Shown piece by piece: positions 12,593 to 23,175 of a stretch of 64,000 bases of DNA (its first letter is position 1; every line of letters begins with the position of its first letter). The notes below the pieces were generated by a model. It saw only the letters and a list, made by a program, of their open reading frames with translations, was not told the DNA's origin and made no database searches. Source of the stretch: Hydractinia symbiolongicarpus (lineage: Eukaryota; Cnidaria; Hydrozoa; Anthoathecata; Hydractiniidae); assembly GCF_029227915.1 (NCBI RefSeq), contig NC_079879.1, positions 12,710,001 to 12,774,000 on the forward strand, given 5' to 3'. A program made the translations under genes and the position numbers.

Positions 12593-15047
12593 CTGTTACA
12601 TAGACACTATGCCAGAAGGGACAGCTTAAGCTGAAAGTAAGAGTAACAAGTCCTTTAAATTTGGGCCAGGTGGAAGCTTCCCCTCAGTTAAAAAAGTTAA
12701 CATCCCTGTTAATATGGCTGGAATGCAAGCCCATATTCTTACTGATGTTGTCGATTGTGAATTACCATTATTGTTATCAAAAAAGAGTCTGAAAGCAGCT
12801 AATAGCCAACTTGATTTTGTTAATGATAAAGTCACTATGTTTGGAAGAGACATTCCTTTACAACACACGTCAAATGGCCATTACTGTATACCTCTTACAC
12901 CTAAGCAAGTTGCTGTTAACAAAACATCTCCGGGTGTAAATGCCACCAGAGTTATATTCACAGTCAACGATCTCACTGTAAAATCACCTGAAGAAAAATG
13001 CAAAATAGCTACAAAGCTTCACAAACAGTTTGGACATCCCATAGACAGCAGCAAACTGAAAACTCTTCTCCAAGATGAAAATGTTGAAGATAAAGAGTTA
13101 TTTCAGCAAATTGACAATGTTACAAACTCTTGTGACACATGCAGTAGATATATATGAAGGCTCGATCAAGGGCCAATTGTCTCACTACCAATGGCCTCAG
13201 ATGTCAATGAATGCCTTGCCATGGACCTAAAATTCCTGACAGTTAATCATAAAAAGTTAATTCAAGAATAAGGAAATTATCGTAGACACAATTCTCAAGC
13301 ACTGGGTTGCTATTTTTGGCACACCAAACTCGATTTTTTCAGACAACGGAGGGGAGTTCAACAATGAGCTCTTAAAGGGGCACTCCAGTGAAAAAAAATA
13401 TTTGAAAAAAATGTTATTTTAAGAAGACAATACATAAATATGTCAGAATAAACCTTTTACAATCGTTAAAAATCTTTATTTATACCTTAATGGGGTCTGT
13501 AAACATCTTCAATTTTAAATAAATTTGCAAGGTTGCGTAAAGTTGAGAGGACTAGGTCTGAATAAATAGGCATACGTCACATCGTGCAGACAGTCCGTGA
13601 GCTCAGCAGCACACCTTCTAAAAGTTTGTTTACTTAGTGTTTACATTGTTCGTTGATAAAACGTCTTGTAGTAATGACGAAGATTTTAACTTAGAAAACA
13701 TAGAATAGGATAATTAGGATAAACATAGAATAGGATAATCTCTTCATGAAAAAGACTTTACAAAGCTACAGCCACATGACTTCGAACCTCTTGTGTCTCA
13801 CAAGGGAGAAATTAATAATGATGCAAAGTGACGAGGTGTCTTCTACTAACTCAAAACAACGTTCTGAGCAAAATATTTTTTAAAGAAATAGAAAATATAT
13901 TTAATTGGCTTTTTTTTAACATTCTTTTCATCACAAAAACTTTATCATTTGTTTCAGTAAAAAAACTTTCTTACTTTACAAGCCAATTTATTTTTATTTC
14001 ACAATTCAGCAATATTTTTCATCCGCACGTGCTTTTTTGCACACAAATGCAAACAAATTTTATGTAACGTTGAAATTTTCACCATGATGGAGGACCATTC
14101 AAATGCGTGATCGAAAGATCGAATAATGTTCGGGTCGTGATAAGTTGGTAAAACATGAGTATTAATATTGTACAAATAAAAATCATTCTTATGATTATGG
14201 TAGGTCATAAATGCGTTGCAGAAGCTACTGACTTATAAGTAGTTGTTTTGACAAAGCTGTTTTAGAAACTGCATTATCAGCATCACATGCAGCCTTAAAC
14301 ATTACAAAGATTGAAGAAAATGAGTACATTTACCCCCTGAAAATATTCGGCATGTCCTTCCATAAAAAAAGCTTCTTTTTTGAAAAACAAAGAATAGAAA
14401 CTTGATCGCTACGAAAGATGTGTAACTACTTTCTGAGTACGTATATAGCAAAAAAGAAAAAAGTGATTTTTACTGGAGTTCCCCTTTAAGAGATGTAGCA
14501 GAACTGTTAAACACAAGAGTGTATACAACAGCAGCAGAAGCTCCATGGTCAAATGGTGTATGTGAGCATCATAATTTCATCCTGGAAAATATGATTATGA
14601 AAATTGTTGACAACACTAGTTGTTCTGTTGAAAATGCACTTACATGGGCCAATTGTGCCAAGAATGCGTTGCATAATAACCGTGGATTCAGTCTCAATCA
14701 GCTTGTATTTGGACGCAATCCAAATCTCCCATCTGTGCTTACAGCCAAGCCTCCTGTTCTTCGAACAGTTACACCCAGTCAATTAATTGCGAATCATCTG
14801 AATGCCCTGCATGTTGCTCGCAAAGCATTCATTGAAAGTGAATCTTAAAACAGCACTCAGTCATCAAACACGGACATCTACCAGCAAAGATTTTTATAAT
14901 GGTGAATTGGTATACTATAAGCGACGTGGAGAGAAAGAGTGGAGAGGACCTGGTGTAGTCCTTGGCATTGATGGAAAACAGGTCCTTGTTAAACATGCAG
15001 GAACTTACGTTCGAGTGTCACTTGCAATCAGTGAAGGGACACCGTAG
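12593..15047 (+). pseudogene. pol: Copia protease remainder and integrase, interrupted
   Basis: The frame at 12714-13157 holds the rest of the protease region and the gag-pre-integrase zinc domain (H-KQFG-H followed by C-DT-C). The integrase core follows in pieces: the first acidic residue in CLAMDLKFL, a stop and a deletion near 13260-13275, the second in FSDNGGEFNNELL up to 13371, then a 1,110-bp inserted element. The core resumes at 14490 with RDVAELLN and the third acidic residue in PWSNGVCEHHN. Another frameshift near 14845 precedes the C-terminal YNGELVYYKRRG and WRGPGVVLG segments. All three DDE residues are visible, but the enzyme cannot be made from this copy. Confidence 0.85.
13376..14485. 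mobile_element. TTAA-flanked TIR element nested in Copia integrase
   Basis: The element begins aggggcactccagtgaaa and ends ttactggagttcccct, imperfect inverted repeats. It is flanked on both sides by TTAA (13372-13375 and 14486-14489). Removing the element and one TTAA restores an uninterrupted integrase frame across the junction. TTAA duplication is the hallmark of piggyBac and Kolobok-type transposases. No transposase frame is present in its 1,110 bp, so it is a non-autonomous (MITE-like) element, younger than the Copia insertion. The 79-codon frame inside it at 13828 is not a gene. Confidence 0.88.
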
Positions 15048-15144
15048 TTGTCAGGAAAGCACAAGTGGAAACCCTCAAGTGAAGAAAACTACAACCAAAG
15101 AAGAAGATTGATTTGATGAGATTTCAAACAGCGTAGCGAATGGG

Positions 15145-16999
15145 TTGCTTGAAAGCGTAAACGATTTTGATATCAACACATCGTCAGAAGTTGTACTTGA
15201 TGACATTCCTAGTGATCATGCCGTAAATACAAATGAGATCCCTGCTATTTCCCATGCTCAGGTTGAAACAACACATCAATCAAGCATTGAGCAAGAAGTT
15301 TCTAACACACCTCGCAATGAACAGTCATTGACAGTGACCCTTCCAAAAGTCAGGGAGAGGGTTAGGTTTATTGATCCTGATACTAATAAACTTGCCAAAT
15401 TTATGGTTGTTAGTCGTGCTGGTAAAGTAGGAAAATCTGGAGTTGGAGCATATAAGAATTGGTTGAATGTCAAAGATGTTAAAACCAAAGCCATGAAATC
15501 AATTGACTTTGAAAACATTTTGGATTGGGAAAAGGTAAACACAGAGTCAGTATATAATGTAGAAACGTCATGTGATGTTAGTGAAGCTCAACATAAAGAA
15601 TTAACTAAATGGCGTGATTACAATGTTTATGATGAAGTTGAAGACAAAGGGCAAGACATAACCACAACCCACTGGGCGATATCTGAGAAAAGTCATGATG
15701 GTAAAACAGAAATTAAAGCACGATTAGTGGCACAAGGTTTTGAGGAGGACACTATTGGTATACGAACAGACTCGCCAACTATAAACAAGGAGAACTTTCG
15801 TCTTGTGTGTAATATTGGTGCAACCCATGGATGGAAAATTTTACAGTCTTGATATTAAAGCAGGGTTTCTTTAAGGTGCCAAGATTGATAGAGTCGTACA
15901 TCTTCTTCCACCACCAGAAGCTAACACAGACAAGTTGTGGAAACTAAAAACACCTGTTTATGGCTTGTGCGACGCTTCACGCGCTTGGTATGAGACATTA
16001 CCTAACGAATTCGATAAAGTTGGAGCTACAAGAAGCATTAATGACAATGCATTATTTTTCTGGAGAAAAGAAACTCTCAAAGGTGTAATTTGCTGTCATG
16101 TTGACGATTGCTTCTTCGTTGGAAGTGATTTGTTTCATGACACTATCATTGCACATTTACGTAAGACATTCTCACTTAGTAAAGAGAATTCAAAGTCATT
16201 TAACTTTTTGGGATTAGAAATTGAACAAGAGTGTGGTGCAGTAATTATTCATCAGCATAATTACATTAGTAACATTTCACCAATTAATTTGACCAATAGT
16301 ACGTCTACAATTCCACTTACAAAATATGAAGCACGTCAAATTCAATGGGCAGCAAAACAAACTAGACCTGATGCTGCTTACGTTGCCTGTGATTTAAGCA
16401 CTCGCATAAGACATGGAACAGTTGCTGATGCTCGTAGAGCTAACAAGCAGCTGAAACATCTGCAGCAAACTGAAGTAAAGATTGTTATTTCAAACACTGG
16501 AGATGTTAAAGCATCATCGCTCATACTTTTCAGTGATGCATCACATGGAAATTTAATTAATGGCGGCTCACAAGGTGGATTTGTTCTGCTACTGCATGGT
16601 GAAAGCAAAATTCCGCTAATTATTTGGAGATCTCACAAGTTAAAATGGGCTGTTAAAAGCGCCATGGGTGCGGAAACCATGGCTCTCTTAGAAGGTGCGG
16701 AACATGCTATGTTGATCAGATCCCTAATTAAAGAGATTTTTTCAGTTGATATACCAATTATCTGTATATCAGAAAATAAATCACTTGCGGAAGCAGTCAA
16801 AAATACCAACGTCATAGAAGATAAACGATTGTATATTGATATTTGTGCACTTCGTGAGATGGTCGAAAAAGGAGAAATGGGGGAACTCATTCTTACGAAA
16901 TCAAGTGATCAGATTGCTGACTGTCTTACGAAAGGCACTGCTTCAGCTGAAAACCTGCTACGTATACTATCCGGTAGAGAACAGTTGAAATACCGTTAA
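15145..16999 (+). pseudogene. pol: Copia reverse transcriptase and RNase H, broken
   Basis: The first frame (15145-15852) starts in the linker and enters RT with ELTKWRDYNVYDEVED and KARLVAQGFEED. A short frameshifted stretch holds the first catalytic Asp in LDIKAGFL followed by a stop (15850-15875). The second frame (15935-16999) continues with LWKLKTPVYGLCDASRAWY, the polymerase HVDDCF box, FNFLGLEIEQ, QWAAKQTRPDAAY and the RNase H region beginning LILFSDASHGN with AMGAETMALLEG. The connection between TIPLTKYEA and RQIQWAAKQTRPD is shorter than usual, consistent with a small deletion. RNase H ends at the stop after QLKYR. Confidence 0.88.
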
Positions 17000-17000
17000 G

Positions 17001-17504
17001 TTTTGGTTAATTAAAACAAATATAACAGGGATTAAAAAATCAAGACTCATTCTGTTTCCTTGCAATTTACTCTTCAACGCAATAAATAACAAACCAACAT
17101 TTCAATCTTTTTCAGTAATTTCAATCAGGAATGCTAATGATTACCATGATAACAACAATAGCTAGAACATAGAACTCGGTAATACGACGACCATCTTTTT
17201 TTAACGAGCGTCTAAAATACATATGTTACCTCCAGCAAAACAACACTTTTCTTGCTGATTCAAATCGTGAATTTTTATGAAATGAATAACAAAAGATCGA
17301 CTTTTTGTATTGTGATTATTTTTTTTACGTAGAATGAAGTTTATAACACTTTGAGAGTCATTTTTAAAATTCACCTGCACGAGGACCGTTAGTTTGTGTA
17401 CGAGGGACACGAAATAGCCAGTGGAAAGTAGGGTCTTCGACTGTTATGTATTTAATTAGCTTCGTTGCGCTCACTTTGGCGTGGAAGTTTATTATTGGAA
17501 CTAT
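17001..17504. other. Element 3' flank without clear LTR
   Basis: The 3' LTR should follow RNase H here. A tgttatgtatttaattag start near 17440 looks LTR-like, but I see no match to the candidate 5' LTR. The segment may be deleted or diverged, or the 5' LTR may be drawn wrongly. Confidence 0.45.
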
Positions 17505-17616
17505 TTATTCATTGGTGGTTCTGTGATGATACTGCTGGTTCGCTGTTGGTTTTCTGGTCGTTCTACAGGGACTGCTGGTTCTGTGGAGACTGGTAGTTAC
17601 CTGTTTTAGTTATTAC
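17505..17616 (-). repeat. Right arm of long inverted repeat
   Basis: The reverse complement of this arm starts gtaataactaaaacaggtaa, continues with agtctccacagaacc and contains gcgaaccagcagtat-. It matches the arm at 11290 with about one subrepeat fewer and scattered substitutions. Confidence 0.7.
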
Positions 17617-17643
17617 ATCCCATTTCAACTAATTTACAAACCT

Positions 17644-18321
17644 TTGTTCAACCGATTTGGAGAGGTGAACGCAAAATGCCCTTTCTCGAAACCAAAAAAA
17701 ACAGGTCATGGTCCTGGACGCGAGATGAAGAGGGATTGCGAGGATGATGTTGAAGGAAGCAATGAGGCACTATGCATGTACTGTAAAAGGTCATCTATGC
17801 ATTACCAACGTGCTGGATCACTAGCCATGTGCAAGCAATGGAGTTGGTCAAATGCGTAGACAGCAAAAAAACTTATATTGATTGGCAAACTAAGTTACAA
17901 AGTGTTGTATGTAATCATTTCCTTGCAAAGATGCAGAAAAAAGACAACACACCAGGACTTAACCCTTATGTGTGACTTATTTGTGGTCATTCTTATAAGG
18001 GAGACATTGTGACCACTGCCACTGTTTTTACATTCAGGTCATACTCACCTATATCATCCATCGAAATACGCAAGGCTAAAGAGCATTAAGCATAAGAGAA
18101 GAAGCAGGTCAAAGTTAACATACTAGCACTTCTTAATTATTTCCACGTCCCTTTTGGGCACAGGATGGGTAGGCGGAATAAAGGGAAAAAAGTGCGCAAA
18201 GCATCAACATTGCCATTACAGCAAAACCGAAAGGAGAATGGCAGCTGAAGTTGTGTCAGTAACAGTTGAGGGCAATATTTGTGTTCTTGTGGCCGAAATA
18301 CAATCAGAGTTTCCTAATTGA
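17644..18321 (+). pseudogene. Unrecognised coding-like remnants
   Basis: Two pieces read like protein. From 17644 there is an open frame of 71 codons with a Cys-rich stretch (RDCEDDVEGSNEALCMYC). Further on, up to a stop at about 18321, a frame contains KKCAKHQHCHYSKTERR and MAAEVVSVTVEG. Between them the frame is broken by stops. I do not recognise the family; the Cys/His spacing hints at metal binding but fits no named finger. The proximity to transposable elements suggests a dead transposon-borne or captured gene, yet this is inference. Confidence 0.35.
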
Positions 18322-18328
18322 GCCCTAA

Positions 18329-18655
18329 GGGGCCTTCAAAAATTTTTTGGGGCCCTGTTAGCGGGATATTGGCGCTAAGGGAGGGAGGGGGGTTTAAGTT
18401 TGAAAAAAGAATCCGCGAACGATTGAGAAATTTCAAAAATTTGTTTGTGGCCTGAAAATTCTTCGTTCGCGAGCATAATGTCTCATGTCATCAATTCCCA
18501 TAACTTTTATCTACAAAACAAGCCCCTGAGCCTTCTAAGATTTATCCAAATGTATGTATTTCACGGACAGAAATCTGCTAAAAGAGGGGGGAGGGGGTCC
18601 AAATCTTAGCGGCGATATCCTGCTAACGGGGACCAAAAAATTTTTTGAAGGCCCC
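18329..18655. mobile_element. PIF/Harbinger-type (Tourist-like) MITE
   Basis: A 327-bp element with termini ggggccttcaaaaatttttt and, inverted, aaaaaattttttgaaggcccc. The inverted similarity extends inward through the tgttagcgggatattggcgc region and a G-rich tract. It is flanked by TAA on both sides. A 3-bp TAA/TTA duplication and a G-rich GGG(G)CC terminus are typical of PIF/Harbinger-mobilised MITEs. It is too short to encode a transposase. Confidence 0.8.
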
Positions 18656-19115
18656 TAACTTTGTCTCTAGGGAATTGCACTGGATTGCTTTTAAATCCAA
18701 CTTTATCAAAATTTAAGGTTACAGACTTAGCTTTACTCTTTCTCGCAGCCAAAGTTTTGTTTTAAAGGAACATTTTTTAAGCTTTTTTGTTGTAGTTGTC
18801 AGAGGGATTTTCTCCTCCTGGAGGTCAAAGTTATTGCACATGCTCCAAGGTCTGACAAATGGCTTTGTATTTTACAGGGCAGGATCAAAACCAGTCAGTA
18901 GCCATTTTATTACCTGGATTCTATTCTCGTCTTAAAGCAATAATCAAATTTTGCACATGATAGAATACCAATGACAAATTTCCCTCCACAACTACTTAAA
19001 TTAGAATATACAGTTCGAATTTCGAAGGAAAAAAAACATTCGAAATTACATAAGAAACGAACCAACGAACCAACAAAATAAGGGTATTTGTTTCATTTAT
19101 TTTAAACCGACTTAC
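18656..19115. other. Non-coding stretch
   Basis: No supported gene, RNA or repeat unit seen between the MITE and the minus-strand open segment that follows. Confidence 0.5.
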
Positions 19116-19365
19116 CCTTCCAAACATTCCAAGTCAGCGCATCGTCTGATTCAAATGTCTTTTCGCATGTTACGCAGAAGCAAATTGTATATTCAGCAGT
19201 GGCTTTTACTTTTACTTTTTGCTCATGAGCAATCAGAGCTCTTGCAGTATTGAAGTTTGTACAAATTTTTTTGCATAGGGTCCTACTCGCATCTTTTACC
19301 TGGCCTTCGGGCTGTTTTGAGAGGTCCCCTGCTGGTTGTGATAGTTTGTTAATACTTCCTTGTAT
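19116..19365 (-). pseudogene. Unrecognised Cys-rich exon-like segment
   Basis: On the minus strand 83 codons are open from 19365 down to a strong donor (AAGG|gtaagtcgg). The translation has C-KKI-C-TNFNTARALIAH and, about 15 residues later, ICFCVTCEKTFESDDALTW. The repeated Cys pairs with downstream Leu/His resemble zinc-binding modules, although no standard C2H2 spacing is met. There is no ATG near its start, so if real it is an internal exon or a fragment. No partner exon was identified. Confidence 0.35.
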
Positions 19366-19407
19366 TTATTCAGTTCAATTTTTGTAAACTTTCATTCCCA
19401 GAAAAGA

Positions 19408-19440
19408 TTATCTGTATCTGTATCTATATCTGTATCTGCA
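19408..19440 (+). repeat. (TATCTG)n microsatellite
   Basis: Five consecutive copies of tatctg or tatcta, just upstream of the large satellite. Confidence 0.85.
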
Positions 19441-19942
19441 GCCAACGTTCCATGTGATATGTGAACCAGCCCACGCTGGGAAGAAAAAATACCCAGAATG
19501 CTTTGCGCAACCGTCAAAGATCTATTACATGTATTACAGTATATTACTAAGTATTACAGTGTATTACCAAATACTACAAAATATTACAGTTAGATGTTAC
19601 AAGTACTACAGTGTATTACCGAATACTACAAGGTATTACAGTGTATTACTGAATACTACAAAATATTACAGTATATTACTAAGTACTACAGTGTATTACT
19701 GAATACTACAAAGTATTACAGTATATTACTAAGTATTACAGTGTATTACTAAATACTACAAAATATTACAGTATATTACTAAGTACTACAGTGTATTACT
19801 GAATACTACAAAGTATTACAGTGTATTACTGAATACTACAAGGTATTACAGTGTATTACTGAATACTACAAGGTATTACAGTGTATTACTGAATACTACA
19901 AAGTATTACAGTGTATTACTGAATACTACAAAGTATTACAGT

Positions 19943-21412
19943 GTATTACTGAATACTACAAGGTATTACAGTGTATTACTAAATACTACAAGGTATTACA
20001 GTATACTACCGAATATTACAAGGTATTACAGTGTACTACAAGGTATTACAGTGTATTACCGAATACTACAAGGTATTACAGTGTATTACTGAATACTACA
20101 AAGTATTACAGTGTATTACTGAATACTACAAAGTATTACAGTGTATTACCGAACACTACAAGGTATTACAGTGTATTACTAAATACTACAAGGTATTACA
20201 GTATACTACTGAATACTACAAAGTATTACAGTGTATTACCGAATACTACAAGGTATTACAGTATATTACTGAATACTACAAGGTATTACAGTGTATTACC
20301 GAATACTACAAGGCATTACAGTATATTACTGAATACTACAAGGTATTACAGTATACTACCGAATATTACAAGGTATTACAGTGTACTACAAGGTATTACA
20401 GTGTATTACCGAATACTACAAGGTATTACAGTGTATTACTGAATACTACAAGGTATTACAGTGTATTACCGAATACTACAAGGTATTACAGTATATTACC
20501 GAATACTACAAGGTATTACAGTGTATTACTGAATACTACAAGGTATTACAGTGTATTACTGAATACTACAAAGTATTACAGTATACTACCGAATATTACA
20601 AGGTATTACAGTGTACTACAAGGTATTACAGTGTATTGCCGAATACTACAAGGTATTACAGTGTATTACTGAATACTACAAGGTATTACAGTGTATTACT
20701 AAATACTACAAAGTATTACAGTATACTACCGAATATTACAAGGTATTACAGTGTACTACAAGGTATTACAGTGTATTACCGAATACTACAAGGTATTACA
20801 GTGTATTACTGAATACTACAAAGTATTACAGTATACTACCGAATATTACAAGGTATTACAGTGTACTACAAGGTATTACAGTGTATTACCGAATACTACA
20901 AGGTATTACAGTGTATTACTGAATACTACAAGGTATTACAGTGTATTACCGAATACTACAAGGTATTACAGTGTACTACAAGGTATTACAGTGTATTACC
21001 GAATACTACAAGGTATTACAGTGTATTACTGAATACTACAAGGTATTACAGTGTATTACCGAATACTACAAGGCATTCCAGTATATTACCGAATACTACA
21101 AGGTATTACAGTGTATTACCGAATACTACAAGGTATTACAGTGTATTACCGAATACTACAAGGTATTACAGTGTATTACTGAATACTACATGGCATTACA
21201 GTATATTAACGAATACTACAAGGTATTACAGTATATTACCGAATACTACAAAGTATTACAGTATATTACTGAATACTACAAGGCATTACAGTATATTACC
21301 GAATACTACAAGGTATTACAGTGTATTACCGAATACTACAAGGTATTACAGTATATTACCGAATACTACAAGGTATTACAGTATATTACCGAATATTACA
21401 AAGTATTACAGT
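19943..21412 (+). repeat. Higher-order satellite block, copy 1 (1,470 bp)
   Basis: Comparison at an offset of 1,470 bp gives identity for every line I compared, including rare private variants: tattgcc at about 20637 and 22107, aggcattcca at 21071 and 22541, and tggcattaca with gtatattaac at 21191 and 22661. Identity starts at about 19943 and is lost on the left, where 19941 has gtgt against gtat at 21411. Confidence 0.92.
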
Positions 21413-22900
21413 ATATTACTGAATACTACAAGGTATTACAGTGTATTACTAAATACTACAAGGTATTACAGTATACTACCGAATATTACAAGGTATTACA
21501 GTGTACTACAAGGTATTACAGTGTATTACCGAATACTACAAGGTATTACAGTGTATTACTGAATACTACAAAGTATTACAGTGTATTACTGAATACTACA
21601 AAGTATTACAGTGTATTACCGAACACTACAAGGTATTACAGTGTATTACTAAATACTACAAGGTATTACAGTATACTACTGAATACTACAAAGTATTACA
21701 GTGTATTACCGAATACTACAAGGTATTACAGTATATTACTGAATACTACAAGGTATTACAGTGTATTACCGAATACTACAAGGCATTACAGTATATTACT
21801 GAATACTACAAGGTATTACAGTATACTACCGAATATTACAAGGTATTACAGTGTACTACAAGGTATTACAGTGTATTACCGAATACTACAAGGTATTACA
21901 GTGTATTACTGAATACTACAAGGTATTACAGTGTATTACCGAATACTACAAGGTATTACAGTATATTACCGAATACTACAAGGTATTACAGTGTATTACT
22001 GAATACTACAAGGTATTACAGTGTATTACTGAATACTACAAAGTATTACAGTATACTACCGAATATTACAAGGTATTACAGTGTACTACAAGGTATTACA
22101 GTGTATTGCCGAATACTACAAGGTATTACAGTGTATTACTGAATACTACAAGGTATTACAGTGTATTACTAAATACTACAAAGTATTACAGTATACTACC
22201 GAATATTACAAGGTATTACAGTGTACTACAAGGTATTACAGTGTATTACCGAATACTACAAGGTATTACAGTGTATTACTGAATACTACAAAGTATTACA
22301 GTATACTACCGAATATTACAAGGTATTACAGTGTACTACAAGGTATTACAGTGTATTACCGAATACTACAAGGTATTACAGTGTATTACTGAATACTACA
22401 AGGTATTACAGTGTATTACCGAATACTACAAGGTATTACAGTGTACTACAAGGTATTACAGTGTATTACCGAATACTACAAGGTATTACAGTGTATTACT
22501 GAATACTACAAGGTATTACAGTGTATTACCGAATACTACAAGGCATTCCAGTATATTACCGAATACTACAAGGTATTACAGTGTATTACCGAATACTACA
22601 AGGTATTACAGTGTATTACCGAATACTACAAGGTATTACAGTGTATTACTGAATACTACATGGCATTACAGTATATTAACGAATACTACAAGGTATTACA
22701 GTATATTACCGAATACTACAAAGTATTACAGTATATTACTGAATACTACAAGGCATTACAGTATATTACCGAATACTACAAGGTATTACAGTGTATTACC
22801 GAATACTACAAGGTATTACAGTATATTACCGAATACTACAAGGTATTACAGTATATTACCGAATATTACAAAGTATTACAGTATATTACTGAATACTACA
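21413..22900 (+). repeat. Higher-order satellite block, copy 2
   Basis: This is the second copy of the block starting at 19943. Identity to the first copy ends at about 22900, where aggtattaca becomes aggcattact. It overlaps the first copy's right edge by about 18 bp of shared sequence, as expected from unequal crossing-over in register. Confidence 0.92.
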
Positions 22901-23175
22901 AGGCATTACTGTATATTACCGAATACTACAAGGTATTACAGTGTATTACTGAATACTACAAGGTATTACAGTGTATTACCGAATACTACAAGGTATTACA
23001 GTGTATTACTGAATACTACAAGGTATTACAGTATATTACCGAATACTACAAAGTATTACAGTATATTACTGAATACTACAAGGTATTACAGTGTATTTCT
23101 GAATATACTACAAAGTAATACAGTGTAAAATACGGGATATTACTATGTACTACACTATATTACTGTATATTACAA

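Larger units (their letters stand above)
11441..17000 (+). mobile_element. Decayed Ty1/copia LTR retrotransposon
   Basis: The domain order gag (CCHC knuckle), protease, integrase, reverse transcriptase, RNase H, with integrase ahead of RT, is diagnostic of Ty1/copia rather than Ty3/gypsy. A primer-binding site precedes gag. Reading frames are broken by several frameshifts, internal deletions, at least two stops and a 1,110-bp insertion, so the copy is dead. A 5' LTR could span about 11441 (tgttgatgag) to 11681 (ttcaca), three bases before the primer site. I could not find its matching 3' copy between 17000 and 17500, so the right boundary given is the end of RNase H and the LTR limits are tentative. 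Confidence 0.9.
19525..23175 (+). repeat. Large 30-bp satellite built of three decamers
   Basis: About 3.6 kb of tandem units, consensus tactacaaggtattacagtg followed by tattactgaa. Each 30-bp unit divides into three related decamers, tactacaagg, tattacagtg and tattactgaa, sharing TAYTAC. Variation is mostly at a few fixed sites (g/a in gtgt/gtat, c/t after tattac, aagg/aaag). Some units are 20 bp, having lost one decamer. Because the period is a multiple of three and no unit contains a stop in the forward frames, several overlapping open frames of 90-320 codons appear; they are artefacts. Units at both ends are more degenerate. Confidence 0.97.

Noticed and set aside
20031-23128. Overlapping open frames of 90-323 codons across the satellite, translating to YYKVLQCITE-type repeats
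   Set aside because: The 30-bp period is divisible by three and the unit lacks stops in forward frames, so long frames are automatic. There are no splice or start signals, and the same DNA is open in several frames.
19525-23175. Possible CRISPR-like array
   Set aside because: Units are contiguous, with no unique spacers, and the DNA is plainly animal.
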